NCBI GenBank assembly: GCA_017542305.1
Contig: JAFXXK010000009.1
Span: 1 to 48,252, forward strand
From: a bacterium
Lineage (GTDB): Bacteria; Cyanobacteriota; Vampirovibrionia; Gastranaerophilales; Gastranaerophilaceae
Direction of reading: 5' to 3'
DNA length: 48,252 bases
Notes under the pieces: model-generated
What the model was told of the DNA's origin: nothing
Databases searched by the model: none
What the model saw: only the letters and a program-made list of their open reading frames with translations
Shown here: positions 17,133 through 24,618 of the stretch, in pieces
How the letters are laid out: the number at the start of each line of letters is the position of its first letter
Position numbering within the stretch: position 1 is the first letter of the stretch
Translations under genes and position numbers: made by a program

Positions 17133-17972
17133 TTAAAAAGGAAGGAAATCATCAAAATATTCTATGGCTTCTTCTTTTCGACTGATATTTATTTTAGTAA
17201 AAAATAATTCGTTTAAGTATTTTAATAACTTTTCTTCATCTTCTGTTAAATCATTAATGATTAATTTTCTAACAAGTAAATCAATATGTGCCTCGTGGTT
17301 GCAATGCCAATAATTTATTGTTGAATCAGCAAATTTGCTTTTTTTAGCAATCATACGGTATTCTTTGGGTAGTGTTTTTATGTTTGATAAAAAGAAACCG
17401 TTTTGCAGCAGATGTAATGATTCGTGTAAAGGTAATTCAATAGGTGAATTTGTTATGCTGTTTGGGCGCCAGCCTTCTAAATCAGAATGTAAAAGTATGG
17501 TTGAACCATCTTTTGTGTTTTTCATACTCAAACCGCAATATTTTGGATAATAATGACAGCCTATAATTCTTTCAGGCAAACTAATATTATGATTTGATAG
17601 CAGTTCGGCTGTTTCAAGACATCTTCTTGCAAACATCGGATTATTATCTAAAAATACTTTTTTTACACCGTAATCATTTTGTAATTCTCTTTTTGCATAT
17701 AATACAGTTTTATCTGTATCTTTTATACTTAAATTTTGAAAAACTTCAGCATAAATATTGAAAAAGCTATCTAAATAATCCCTAATGTATTGTTGTGCGT
17801 CAAGCGTTCTAAATTTTTTTAATGTGGGAGATATAGACTCTGTAGTACAGAGTTTTAAATTGAAACATTTTCGGGCAAGTTTTTCTTTCTCCCAATCATC
17901 TGTCGTATTAATTGCTCTTTGTCCGTATAGTTTAAGAGGTCTTATATATTTATCTGCTAATGTTACTTTCAT
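17133..17972 (-). CDS. Uncharacterised protein with an HEXXH zinc-peptidase motif
   Basis: I do not recognise a family for this 279-residue protein. It contains HESLH (residues 183-187) preceded by the hydrophobic stretch IELPL, as in metallopeptidase active-site helices. Forty residues later comes NHEAHIDLL, where Glu227 could be a third zinc ligand of a gluzincin-type site. There is no signal peptide or membrane segment, so it appears cytosolic. It follows the membrane protein at 18006-19367 on the same strand with a 33-bp gap, probably as one operon. Peptidase activity is an inference from the motif only. Confidence 0.75.
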   Translation of the reverse strand: MKVTLADKYIRPLKLYGQRAINTTDDWEKEKLARKCFNLKLCTTESISPTLKKFRTLDAQQYIRDYLDSFFNIYAEVFQNLSIKDTDKTVLYAKRELQNDYGVKKVFLDNNPMFARRCLETAELLSNHNISLPERIIGCHYYPKYCGLSMKNTKDGSTILLHSDLEGWRPNSITNSPIELPLHESLHLLQNGFFLSNIKTLPKEYRMIAKKSKFADSTINYWHCNHEAHIDLLVRKLIINDLTEDEEKLLKYLNELFFTKINISRKEEAIEYFDDFLPF

Positions 17973-18005
17973 ATTTAGTATTAAAACTTGTGAAATAAAA
18001 TTTTG

Positions 18006-19367
18006 CTATTTTACTCTATTAATAAAATCTTTCATTCGCAGGGTATTTATTTGAGGGGTATTTGTCAATTCGGTAAAAGAACTTGCTTTTTGAGTGTTAA
18101 TATCTTTTTCAACATCACGTTTAATCATCTTATTTATTGCGGTTGGAACAGCATACCCCATTGATATCATAAGTAAGAGCATATCAGCCCAGAAAATTCC
18201 GGCTCCGACTTTTTTGTTCACTTTTGAAATTTTACCTAATTCTACTTCTTCTATAACTTGTCTTATCGGTTTAACTTTTGGAAATATTTTGCGGAAAATC
18301 GAATTGTTACCGGTTTCTTGACGTAATTTTGTACCGAAAATTCTGTCACTAAAGTTTGTGAACAAACTCGATAACAACAAATCACCGCCAAAGAATACAG
18401 TAGCTCCAACACCATTTCGAATTGCAGCATCTTTTCTTTCGGTATTATTTCTAGCCGCTAATAAACTTGCTCCCATATAAAATGCCATATTCCCAAGAAA
18501 GAATGGTAATCGAGACATATAAATACCTTTGGTGTAATCAAATAATCTGGCGTTGCTTCGTAATTTTTGCACCAATTTATTTGTGCTTTTTGAATACAAC
18601 GTCGCAAAACCTGCTAATGACATTCCAAGTGTTGTTGCCGCAATTATTCCTAAAGAAGTCAGATATCTTTTCTTTTTGCTTTTTTCGTATTTTTCGGCTC
18701 TTTTTTCAACTATTTCTTTATCAGCCATACTCATTTCTGCACTAAAACCGGACTGTCCTGTAGTCTTTTTGGTGATTTCGTTATTCCCAAATAATACGGT
18801 TGTGCCTGCACCGAAAGTAAACATACAATCAGAGAAGAATACCGCATTTTTGGAACGTATTAATTTCTGACGTAATTTTTCTTTGTCTCCGCCAACAGAT
18901 TTTAAAAGTTCGTCAATATTTAATTTATTATCATATTTCTTTTTAGGGTTTAACTTGTAATAAAAATACTCTAAAGGATACTTTTTTAAATCTTCGCCCA
19001 TTCTCTGTAGTTCAGCCATCATTGAGCTTGTATCTTTTAAATATTCGTTTGAAATATGAATGGCTTTGTGATTATTTGACCAAAAACTTTTTGTAAGTTT
19101 GCAGAGATATTTCATTGCAAAACGATTTGACAATGGTAAAGTTACGAAGGGAGTTAACCAAATAATTGCATAATCAAGCAGATATCTTCGAGTTTTTTCC
19201 TTTTTTTCGGCATCATTGTTTGCCATAACTATCCACGGAATTGTGCAGCCAAATGTATCTATAAGCGCACGACTCAGCATGACACTTGAATCAAGTTCTC
19301 GTGTGGCATTATAAAATCCGTTCTTAAAAGAGGGATTTTGTTTTTGGTTTATTTGTGCAACTTGCAT
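18006..19367 (-). CDS. Polytopic membrane protein with an N-terminal NPSF tag
   Basis: A 453-residue protein of no family I recognise. It opens with MQVAQINQKQNPSFKNGF, resembling the short polar N-terminal tag of other proteins in this window, and then has several hydrophobic segments (around residues 68-85, 170-190, 235-257, 285-305, 320-340 and 395-415), separated by Lys-rich loops. It looks like an inner-membrane protein. On the minus strand a TATAGT (19378-19373) ends 5 nt before the ATG, without a Shine-Dalgarno, so this may be another leaderless start. It is followed by the HEXXH protein gene. Confidence 0.78.
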   Translation of the reverse strand: MQVAQINQKQNPSFKNGFYNATRELDSSVMLSRALIDTFGCTIPWIVMANNDAEKKEKTRRYLLDYAIIWLTPFVTLPLSNRFAMKYLCKLTKSFWSNNHKAIHISNEYLKDTSSMMAELQRMGEDLKKYPLEYFYYKLNPKKKYDNKLNIDELLKSVGGDKEKLRQKLIRSKNAVFFSDCMFTFGAGTTVLFGNNEITKKTTGQSGFSAEMSMADKEIVEKRAEKYEKSKKKRYLTSLGIIAATTLGMSLAGFATLYSKSTNKLVQKLRSNARLFDYTKGIYMSRLPFFLGNMAFYMGASLLAARNNTERKDAAIRNGVGATVFFGGDLLLSSLFTNFSDRIFGTKLRQETGNNSIFRKIFPKVKPIRQVIEEVELGKISKVNKKVGAGIFWADMLLLMISMGYAVPTAINKMIKRDVEKDINTQKASSFTELTNTPQINTLRMKDFINRVK

Positions 19368-19410
19368 ATCTTACTATAAACTCGTAAATATTCTTTTTTG
19401 CGGTTTATCG

Positions 19411-19439
19411 TTGCATGTAAATCGTTTTCTATATATAAT
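19411..19439 (+). promoter_or_regulatory. Promoter of tpiA
   Basis: TTGCAT (19411-19416), 17-bp spacer, perfect TATAAT (19434-19439). The start is near 19446, and an AAAGGAG Shine-Dalgarno stands 7-8 nt before the ATG at 19475. Confidence 0.75.
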
Positions 19440-19474
19440 AAACGTGTATTTGTGACTAAAAAAAGGAGAATGAT

Positions 19475-20275
19475 ATGTCAAGAAAACCTATTATTGCAGG
19501 AAACTGGAAAATGAATCTTTTGAGAGCTGATGCAAAAGATTTATACGAAGGTATTAAAAATTTTGTAAAAGATTATACAGCTGTTGAATTACCGACTGTT
19601 GTTATTGCACCGGTATTCACTTCATTAAGCGCAGTAGAAACCGTTCCGTGTGACTGCGGCTGCGGCGGAAATAAAATCGCTGTTGCTGCTCAAAACTGCC
19701 ATTGGGAAGCTTCCGGAGCTTATACGGGTGAAATTTCCGTAGAAATGGCAAAAGATGCAGGCTGCTCATACATTATTATCGGACACTCCGAAAGAAGACA
19801 GTACTTCTCAGAAACAGATGAAATGATTAACAAAAAAGCCAAAGCTATATTGGCAGGCGGTTTAATTCCTATCATCTGCTGCGGAGAATCTTTGGAACAA
19901 AGAGAAGCAGGTGAAACAGATGCTTGGATTTCAGGACAAATTAGAGCAGCTTTAGCAGGTATTTCATCTGAAGATGTTGCTAAATCAGTTATAGCTTACG
20001 AACCTATCTGGGCTATCGGAACAGGCAAATCCTGCGATGCTGATGAAGCTAACAGAGTTATTAAAATGATCAGAAGTGTTGTTGCTGAAGTTGCAGGCGC
20101 TTCTGCTGCTGACGCTATCAGAATTCTTTACGGCGGTTCTGTTAAACCATCGACAATTGAAGAACAAATGTCTAAATCTGATATAGACGGTGCTTTAATT
20201 GGGGGTGCTTCATTAAAAGCAGATAGCTTTAATGATATTATTGCAAAAACAATGAAAGTTGCAGTTGCAAGCTAA
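19475..20275 (+). CDS. tpiA: Triosephosphate isomerase
   Basis: It interconverts dihydroxyacetone phosphate and glyceraldehyde 3-phosphate in glycolysis. The 266-residue protein has GNWKMNL (catalytic Lys, about residues 9-15), IIGHSERRQYFSETD (catalytic His, about 100-114), AYEPIWAIGTGKS (catalytic Glu and flexible loop, about 172-184) and ILYGGSVKPS (phosphate-binding). An insertion CDCGCGGNK near residues 57-65, rich in Cys and Gly, is unusual for the enzyme and might bind metal. The gene is monocistronic with its own promoter and terminator. Confidence 0.97.
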   Translation: MSRKPIIAGNWKMNLLRADAKDLYEGIKNFVKDYTAVELPTVVIAPVFTSLSAVETVPCDCGCGGNKIAVAAQNCHWEASGAYTGEISVEMAKDAGCSYIIIGHSERRQYFSETDEMINKKAKAILAGGLIPIICCGESLEQREAGETDAWISGQIRAALAGISSEDVAKSVIAYEPIWAIGTGKSCDADEANRVIKMIRSVVAEVAGASAADAIRILYGGSVKPSTIEEQMSKSDIDGALIGGASLKADSFNDIIAKTMKVAVAS

Positions 20276-20295
20276 GCGGATTAAACATAATATAT

Positions 20296-20331
20296 AAAAA
20301 GAGATTGGCAAATTTGTCAATCTCTTTTTTT
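20296..20331 (+). terminator. Rho-independent terminator of tpiA
   Basis: GAGATTG (20301-20307) pairs with CAATCTC (20318-20324), extended by flanking A/T pairs and followed by a T8 run. Confidence 0.9.
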
Positions 20332-20406
20332 TGTAAATTTATATTACTTTTGTATCAAAAAATTTTTTTATGAGTTTTTATCCGTAATAACAAAGGTATA
20401 TTTATA

Positions 20407-20757
20407 ATGTATTCAAAATCTATTCAGTCTTATGAAACTCCCTTTTGTGCAAGTTACAGCATAAGAGGAAGTGTAAAAAAAATATCTTCAAAACAGTATC
20501 ATCAGATAAAAGACCTGTGCGTTGCATTGGGAACCCGAAAGGATAAGATAGATATTTTTATTCCTGATCCGGAAAAACATCCTGGCGGTGTTATTCCTAT
20601 GGCGGTTTGTTTGGACGGTAATTTAATGGCTTTTGTCGGAGTTTACAAAAATTCTGATATTTTAGGCGGTGTAATAAACGGTCTGAATTTTGCCCGTAAC
20701 AGGTTGTTCCCAAAAGAATTTGAAAAAGTAGTTACAGCTCAAAAAGTAGAAGTATAA
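20407..20757 (+). CDS. Small protein of unknown function
   Basis: A 116-residue protein, family not recognised. It begins MYSKSIQSYETPFCASYS, similar in style to the N-terminal tags of neighbouring unknowns. The rest is mixed alpha/beta (PDPEKHPGGVIPMAVCLDGN, then an amphipathic C-terminal helix), with no signal peptide or membrane segment. An AAAGG about 10 nt upstream supports the start. It stands between tpiA and the repeat protein gene. Confidence 0.65.
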   Translation: MYSKSIQSYETPFCASYSIRGSVKKISSKQYHQIKDLCVALGTRKDKIDIFIPDPEKHPGGVIPMAVCLDGNLMAFVGVYKNSDILGGVINGLNFARNRLFPKEFEKVVTAQKVEV

Positions 20758-20808
20758 TTTCTGCAGTATATCTAGCAAAAATTTTTATTTACGAATTTTA
20801 AGTGTAAT

Positions 20809-22875
20809 ATGTTATCCCCAAATTGTCTCAATAATTTAACCTTGACTTCTTATCGAGGTTCAATAAAAAAATATAATAATTCCGTGTCTTTTGGTGCAAT
20901 GAAAAAATCCCAATTTGACGGGATAGATTATGCTGTTGTTGAAAAATTTAAGGCACCTATAGAAAAATATAATTCAAATGCTGACTTCCAGATATGGGCA
21001 ATTCCGATGATTTTGGATATTAAGAATGGGGATTATACAGGCAGAACTCCCGAGACAACTTTAAATCGACATAAAATAATATCTGAGTGGGGAGATAATA
21101 TCATAAATTATAATCCGGCAACCCAATTGCTTATTTTAAATTCGATTACAAAAAATTTAAAAAAGAAGGAGGACAAACTTCCTCCGGAATATAATGAGAA
21201 AGCTCTTGAAAAAACTGTAAATTGTCTTAAATCCGTATTAAAATCTAATCCTAATTATCAGTTTGATTTTTTAAAGCTTTACAATAAAGAACTGAAGTCA
21301 TCGTATATTTCAGCCGACTACTGTCCGGATAATTATACGGGCTGGATTGTTATACAGTCAAAATCACACGATAAGGCTCATTATGGGGAAAATGTTTCAA
21401 AGTTAAAAGCTCTGTCTGCAGAAAGATGGTGTACAAGAAATAATCATGCGGATTATTACCTTAATGACGGGGATTTCCATATATATGTTGAGGATGGTTG
21501 CCCTCGTGTTGCTTTAAGGTTTGTTGGTAAAAAACTCGTGGAAATTCAGGGGGAATTAAATGATAACTATATTCCGCAGTATTATTACGATGAAATTCAA
21601 AAATATATAGCAGATAATGGTTTTAAGGTTTTTGCTACCGTACAGAAAGAACTAAACTTTGTTGAAGAAAGAAAAATAATTCTGGATAAAGCTAAAAAAG
21701 ATTTAAAAAAGGCTATAAAAGAAGATGATGTTGAGACAATTTTGAGCTATTTTAATATGAAGTTTAAAAAAGATGCTGATGGCTTTTTGATAATGGAGGA
21801 CGGATATTTTCAGCCGAGTGGCGGTCTTACCTGGAAAGATCTCGGGGTTAATGAGGATACTTTGCTGAACCGAATACGACAAATAAACGGTTATTGCGAT
21901 ATGGCTCATTCTACAGCAACAAATTTGGGTGAGGTGAAAGTCATAAACGGTTATTTGCGGCTTGCAAATTCATATATAAAAGAGCTCGGCAAGCTGGAAG
22001 TAGTCGGAGATGTTGACTTTAGCGACTCAAAAATAAAACATCTAGGCAGCCTGAGGGAAATTAAAGGCAATGCGGTATTTTCCCGTTCCTCTGTAGAAAC
22101 ATTAGATAACCTTGAAAGTATTGGAGGGAATGCTCTGTTTTCAAATTCTAAGGTAAAATCTTTGGCTAATTTGAGAAAAATAGGCGGCGATGCAATATTA
22201 GATATTTCCGAAATTGAAGATACCGGCATGCTTGAATATATTGGCAAAAATGCGGACTTTGTCGCTACTAAGATGAAAACTTTAGGCAAACTCAGAACAA
22301 TTGGGGGGAATGCTCGTTTTAATAATTCAAAGCTTGAATCTACCGGTGACTTGGATTATATTGGCGGGTATGCAGATTTTTGTAAATCAAAAATTCGAGA
22401 TTTCGCTAATTTGCGAGAGATTAAGCAGGATTTAATTTTGAAGAATACTCCGTTAGAGTCTTTGGGTAATCTTGAAATTGTCGGTGGTAAATTACGTTTA
22501 ACCGAAACAAATATAACAGATCTTGGAAATTTGAGAATTATTGGCGGGGATGCAGTTTTCTCTAATTCCGAAGTAACAACTTTAAAAAATCTGGAATCAA
22601 TCGGAGGCAATGCAAAATTTTCGGATTCTGCCGTTAATGATTTAGGTGCATTGAGAGAGATTATCGGAGATGCAGATTTTACGGATTCAAATATTCGAAA
22701 TTACAAAGATTTAATGTATATCCGAGGTAATGCCAGATTCAATGTGGATAATGTCCCGAATGCTTATTCTGTTCAGGTTTCCGGCGATATTATTGTAGTA
22801 TCACCAAAAGATGACGGATTACTTTCTTCAGGGAAAAATATGCTAAAGCATTTTCCTAAAATATTTGGATTTTAG
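20809..22875 (+). CDS. Repeat protein with PcfJ-like segment and fifteen 20-residue LRR-like repeats
   Basis: A 688-residue protein. It begins with a polar tag ending NNSVSFGAMKK. Residues about 200-280 (ERWCTRNNHADYYLNDGDFH, VEIQGELNDNY, Q-rich helix) resemble the PcfJ-like domain found in some mobile-element and repeat proteins; this is a visual match. Residues 361-660 are fifteen consecutive repeats, each exactly 20 residues, with consensus GNAxFSxSxVxxLxNLxxIG, predicted to form a solenoid or beta-helix like leucine-rich repeats. There is no signal peptide, so cytosolic location is the default. The likely role is protein binding. Its partner is unknown. Confidence 0.8.
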   Translation: MLSPNCLNNLTLTSYRGSIKKYNNSVSFGAMKKSQFDGIDYAVVEKFKAPIEKYNSNADFQIWAIPMILDIKNGDYTGRTPETTLNRHKIISEWGDNIINYNPATQLLILNSITKNLKKKEDKLPPEYNEKALEKTVNCLKSVLKSNPNYQFDFLKLYNKELKSSYISADYCPDNYTGWIVIQSKSHDKAHYGENVSKLKALSAERWCTRNNHADYYLNDGDFHIYVEDGCPRVALRFVGKKLVEIQGELNDNYIPQYYYDEIQKYIADNGFKVFATVQKELNFVEERKIILDKAKKDLKKAIKEDDVETILSYFNMKFKKDADGFLIMEDGYFQPSGGLTWKDLGVNEDTLLNRIRQINGYCDMAHSTATNLGEVKVINGYLRLANSYIKELGKLEVVGDVDFSDSKIKHLGSLREIKGNAVFSRSSVETLDNLESIGGNALFSNSKVKSLANLRKIGGDAILDISEIEDTGMLEYIGKNADFVATKMKTLGKLRTIGGNARFNNSKLESTGDLDYIGGYADFCKSKIRDFANLREIKQDLILKNTPLESLGNLEIVGGKLRLTETNITDLGNLRIIGGDAVFSNSEVTTLKNLESIGGNAKFSDSAVNDLGALREIIGDADFTDSNIRNYKDLMYIRGNARFNVDNVPNAYSVQVSGDIIVVSPKDDGLLSSGKNMLKHFPKIFGF
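21889..22788 (+). repeat. Fifteen in-frame 60-bp repeats without indels
   Basis: The segment is exactly 900 bp and encodes fifteen 20-residue units with conserved positions N/D-A-x-F-S-x-S near the start and L-x-N-L-x-x-I-G-G near the end. Nucleotide identity between units is moderate, so this is an old array held at constant length by selection rather than a recent tandem expansion. Confidence 0.9.
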
Positions 22876-22882
22876 CTGAAAT

Positions 22883-23425
22883 CTAATCTTCTTCGGTTTC
22901 TTCCGCCGAGTCAAGGTTTACATAAGCATTATAGTCTATTGAACCATATATAAGTTTATAATTTACACCGTCGGTTATAAAGTTTGCAAAGTTTATTTCT
23001 GGTTCGTCAAAATCGTCTAATGTTTCTACAGCCTCAAATTCCGTTATCAAATAATGACCCTGATATAATTTAAGATATATTTTGTTTGCTCTTTTTTCGC
23101 TCATTACCTGATAATGCCCGATGGGCAGTATTGCTTCCTCATTTATTTTTATGGGAACATTAATACAAACAACGGGTAATTCTTTTGGAATTTGATTTAT
23201 GACACTTGTTTCATTCCCCTGATGGAAAGTATCTCCCTTTTTCTTCTTTGGCTTTTTTTCCCCTTTTTTGACGTCTATTGCGTTTTGGAAATCTTTATCC
23301 GAAACATATTTTTTCGTGTTATAAAAATTCTGATCTCCAAAATTATCCCATAATTCACCCTCAGCCAATGCAAAATTGCAGCCTGAGATTAACAATGCTA
23401 AAAATACTATAAAAAGCTTTTTCAT
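22883..23425 (-). CDS. Probable lipoprotein of unknown function
   Basis: A 180-residue protein with an N-terminal signal (MKKLFIVFLALLISGC) whose LISGC fits a lipobox, with Cys16 as the acylated residue; the alternative is ordinary cleavage after ALA. A Lys-rich stretch (KKGEKKPKKKK, about residues 53-63) is followed by a beta-rich domain with PIGHYQV and an acidic tail. If it is a lipoprotein, it is a substrate of the LspA at 6778-7242. It is convergent with the repeat protein gene, 7 bp apart. No family is recognised. Confidence 0.72.
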   Translation of the reverse strand: MKKLFIVFLALLISGCNFALAEGELWDNFGDQNFYNTKKYVSDKDFQNAIDVKKGEKKPKKKKGDTFHQGNETSVINQIPKELPVVCINVPIKINEEAILPIGHYQVMSEKRANKIYLKLYQGHYLITEFEAVETLDDFDEPEINFANFITDGVNYKLIYGSIDYNAYVNLDSAEETEED

Positions 23426-23473
23426 ATTTTTATATTTAATGATAATTTGAAATTTGTAAACATCTGTATGTAT

Positions 23474-23503
23474 GAAAAAATAAGAGCGGACATAAAGCCG
23501 CTC
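23474..23503 (-). terminator. Rho-independent terminator of the sigma factor gene
   Basis: Stem GAGCGG (23484-23489) / CCGCTC (23498-23503). On the minus strand it is followed by TTATTTTTT (23482-23474). It lies 56 bp past the sigma factor stop. Confidence 0.85.
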
Positions 23504-23558
23504 TCAAATCCTGTTTAAACATAAGATATAATTCACGAGGAATACTACTCTACACGTT

Positions 23559-24473
23559 TTAGCCGATGTATCCGAGCAGAATTTCCTGTCCTGCTGCGGA
23601 ATTTCTCATCTTCTTTAATGCTCTTAATTCTGTTTGGCGTATGCATTCTTTTGTTACACCGTACAGATTTCCGATTTCTTCCAATGTCATTTTATTGGAA
23701 TCTCCAAGCCCGTATCGCATTCTTACAACGTCTTGTTCTCTCTGTTTTAATGTTGAAATTACCATTTCAATATCGTTTTGCAGACTGCGTTCTTCAATTG
23801 TTTTGAATACGGATGCCTTTTCATCTTCAAGAATGTCTGCAATGTTGAAATCTTTTCCGTCTTCTCTTTCAAGTCCGCTTTCTATTGATATTGTTTTTGT
23901 ATATGCGGATAAGAATGTTTCAATTTTGTCGGGTGCAATGTTCATTTTTCTTGCAACATCCTGAGTTTTAACTTGTCCGTTAGATTCTTTTTCCATCTGA
24001 GATTTGATTTTTGAGAATTTAGATAAAGTTTCCTGAATATATACAGGAATCTTCATGCAGTGTGACTGTTCGGAAATAGCCTTAAACATAGACTGTTTAA
24101 TCCACCAGCTTGCATAAGTTGCAAACTTGTAACCTAATTTGTAGTTAAATTTTTCTGCTGCTATCATTAATCCCAAATTTCCTTCCTGAATTAAATCTAA
24201 CATCGGGATTCCTGATACGTGGATGGCTTTTTTGGCAATACATACAACCAATTTCAAATTAGCCTGAATTAATTTTAATTTTGCGGCATTGTCACCTTCG
24301 TGTGCTCTTTTTGCAAGTTCTCTCTCTTCTTCTGCCGTTAATGACGGGAATTGACCCAATTCTCTGACATACTCATTTAATACGCTGTCACAGCTTGCTT
24401 CTAACACTTCATACTTTGCGGGGTCTGATTTTGATGTAGTTTTCTTGAATTTGATTGGGGCATTTTTACTCAT
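23559..24473 (-). CDS. RNA polymerase sigma-70 family factor, RpoD/SigA-like but divergent
   Basis: A 304-residue sigma factor without the large region 1.1. Residues 28-62 are region 1.2, 63-145 region 2 (NLKLVV, DLIQEGNLGLM, KFATYASWWIKQ), about 150-225 region 3, and about 230-290 region 4 with the HTH TLEEIGNLYGVTKECIRQTE. It is close to the primary/group 2 class. Two recognition positions differ from housekeeping RpoD: region 2.4 reads IKQSMFKAI instead of IRQAITRAI, and region 4.2 reads VTKECIRQTE instead of VTRERIRQIE. A good SD (AAGGAG) precedes the ATG, and the upstream region carries a palindromic array over its promoter. It may be a group 2 sigma rather than the housekeeping one. Confidence 0.92.
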   Translation of the reverse strand: MSKNAPIKFKKTTSKSDPAKYEVLEASCDSVLNEYVRELGQFPSLTAEEERELAKRAHEGDNAAKLKLIQANLKLVVCIAKKAIHVSGIPMLDLIQEGNLGLMIAAEKFNYKLGYKFATYASWWIKQSMFKAISEQSHCMKIPVYIQETLSKFSKIKSQMEKESNGQVKTQDVARKMNIAPDKIETFLSAYTKTISIESGLEREDGKDFNIADILEDEKASVFKTIEERSLQNDIEMVISTLKQREQDVVRMRYGLGDSNKMTLEEIGNLYGVTKECIRQTELRALKKMRNSAAGQEILLGYIG

Positions 24474-24539
24474 AACATTAAACTCCTTCTTACTCTTCGG
24501 ATAGGGTAAGGCTTAAAATAGTAACACGATGGAAAATAA

Positions 24540-24589
24540 AACACTTTATATACTTAGTATATACTATAGTATATACTTTTTCAAGTGTT
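24540..24589 (-). promoter_or_regulatory. Sigma factor promoter embedded in a palindromic repeat array
   Basis: On the minus strand TTGAAA (24584-24579), 17-bp spacer and TATACT (24561-24556) form a promoter. Two copies of the self-complementary decamer AGTATATACT lie at 24556-24565 and 24568-24577, with a further TATATACT at 24547-24554, so the units recur at 11-12 bp. ACACTT (24541-24546) and AAGTGT (24583-24588) frame the whole as an inverted repeat. The layout suggests repressor or activator sites on one helix face overlapping the -10 and spacer. Confidence 0.65.
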
Positions 24590-24618
24590 AGTTAAGAAAT
24601 GTTAACAAACTCCTATAA

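Noticed and set aside
21889-22788. CRISPR-like or recent tandem duplication
   Set aside because: The 60-bp units are coding, diverged in sequence and have no spacers; they are protein repeats.
24540-24589. Plain AT-rich low complexity
   Set aside because: The exact palindrome recurs with 11-12 bp phase and coincides with a 17-bp-spaced promoter, so it is listed as regulatory.
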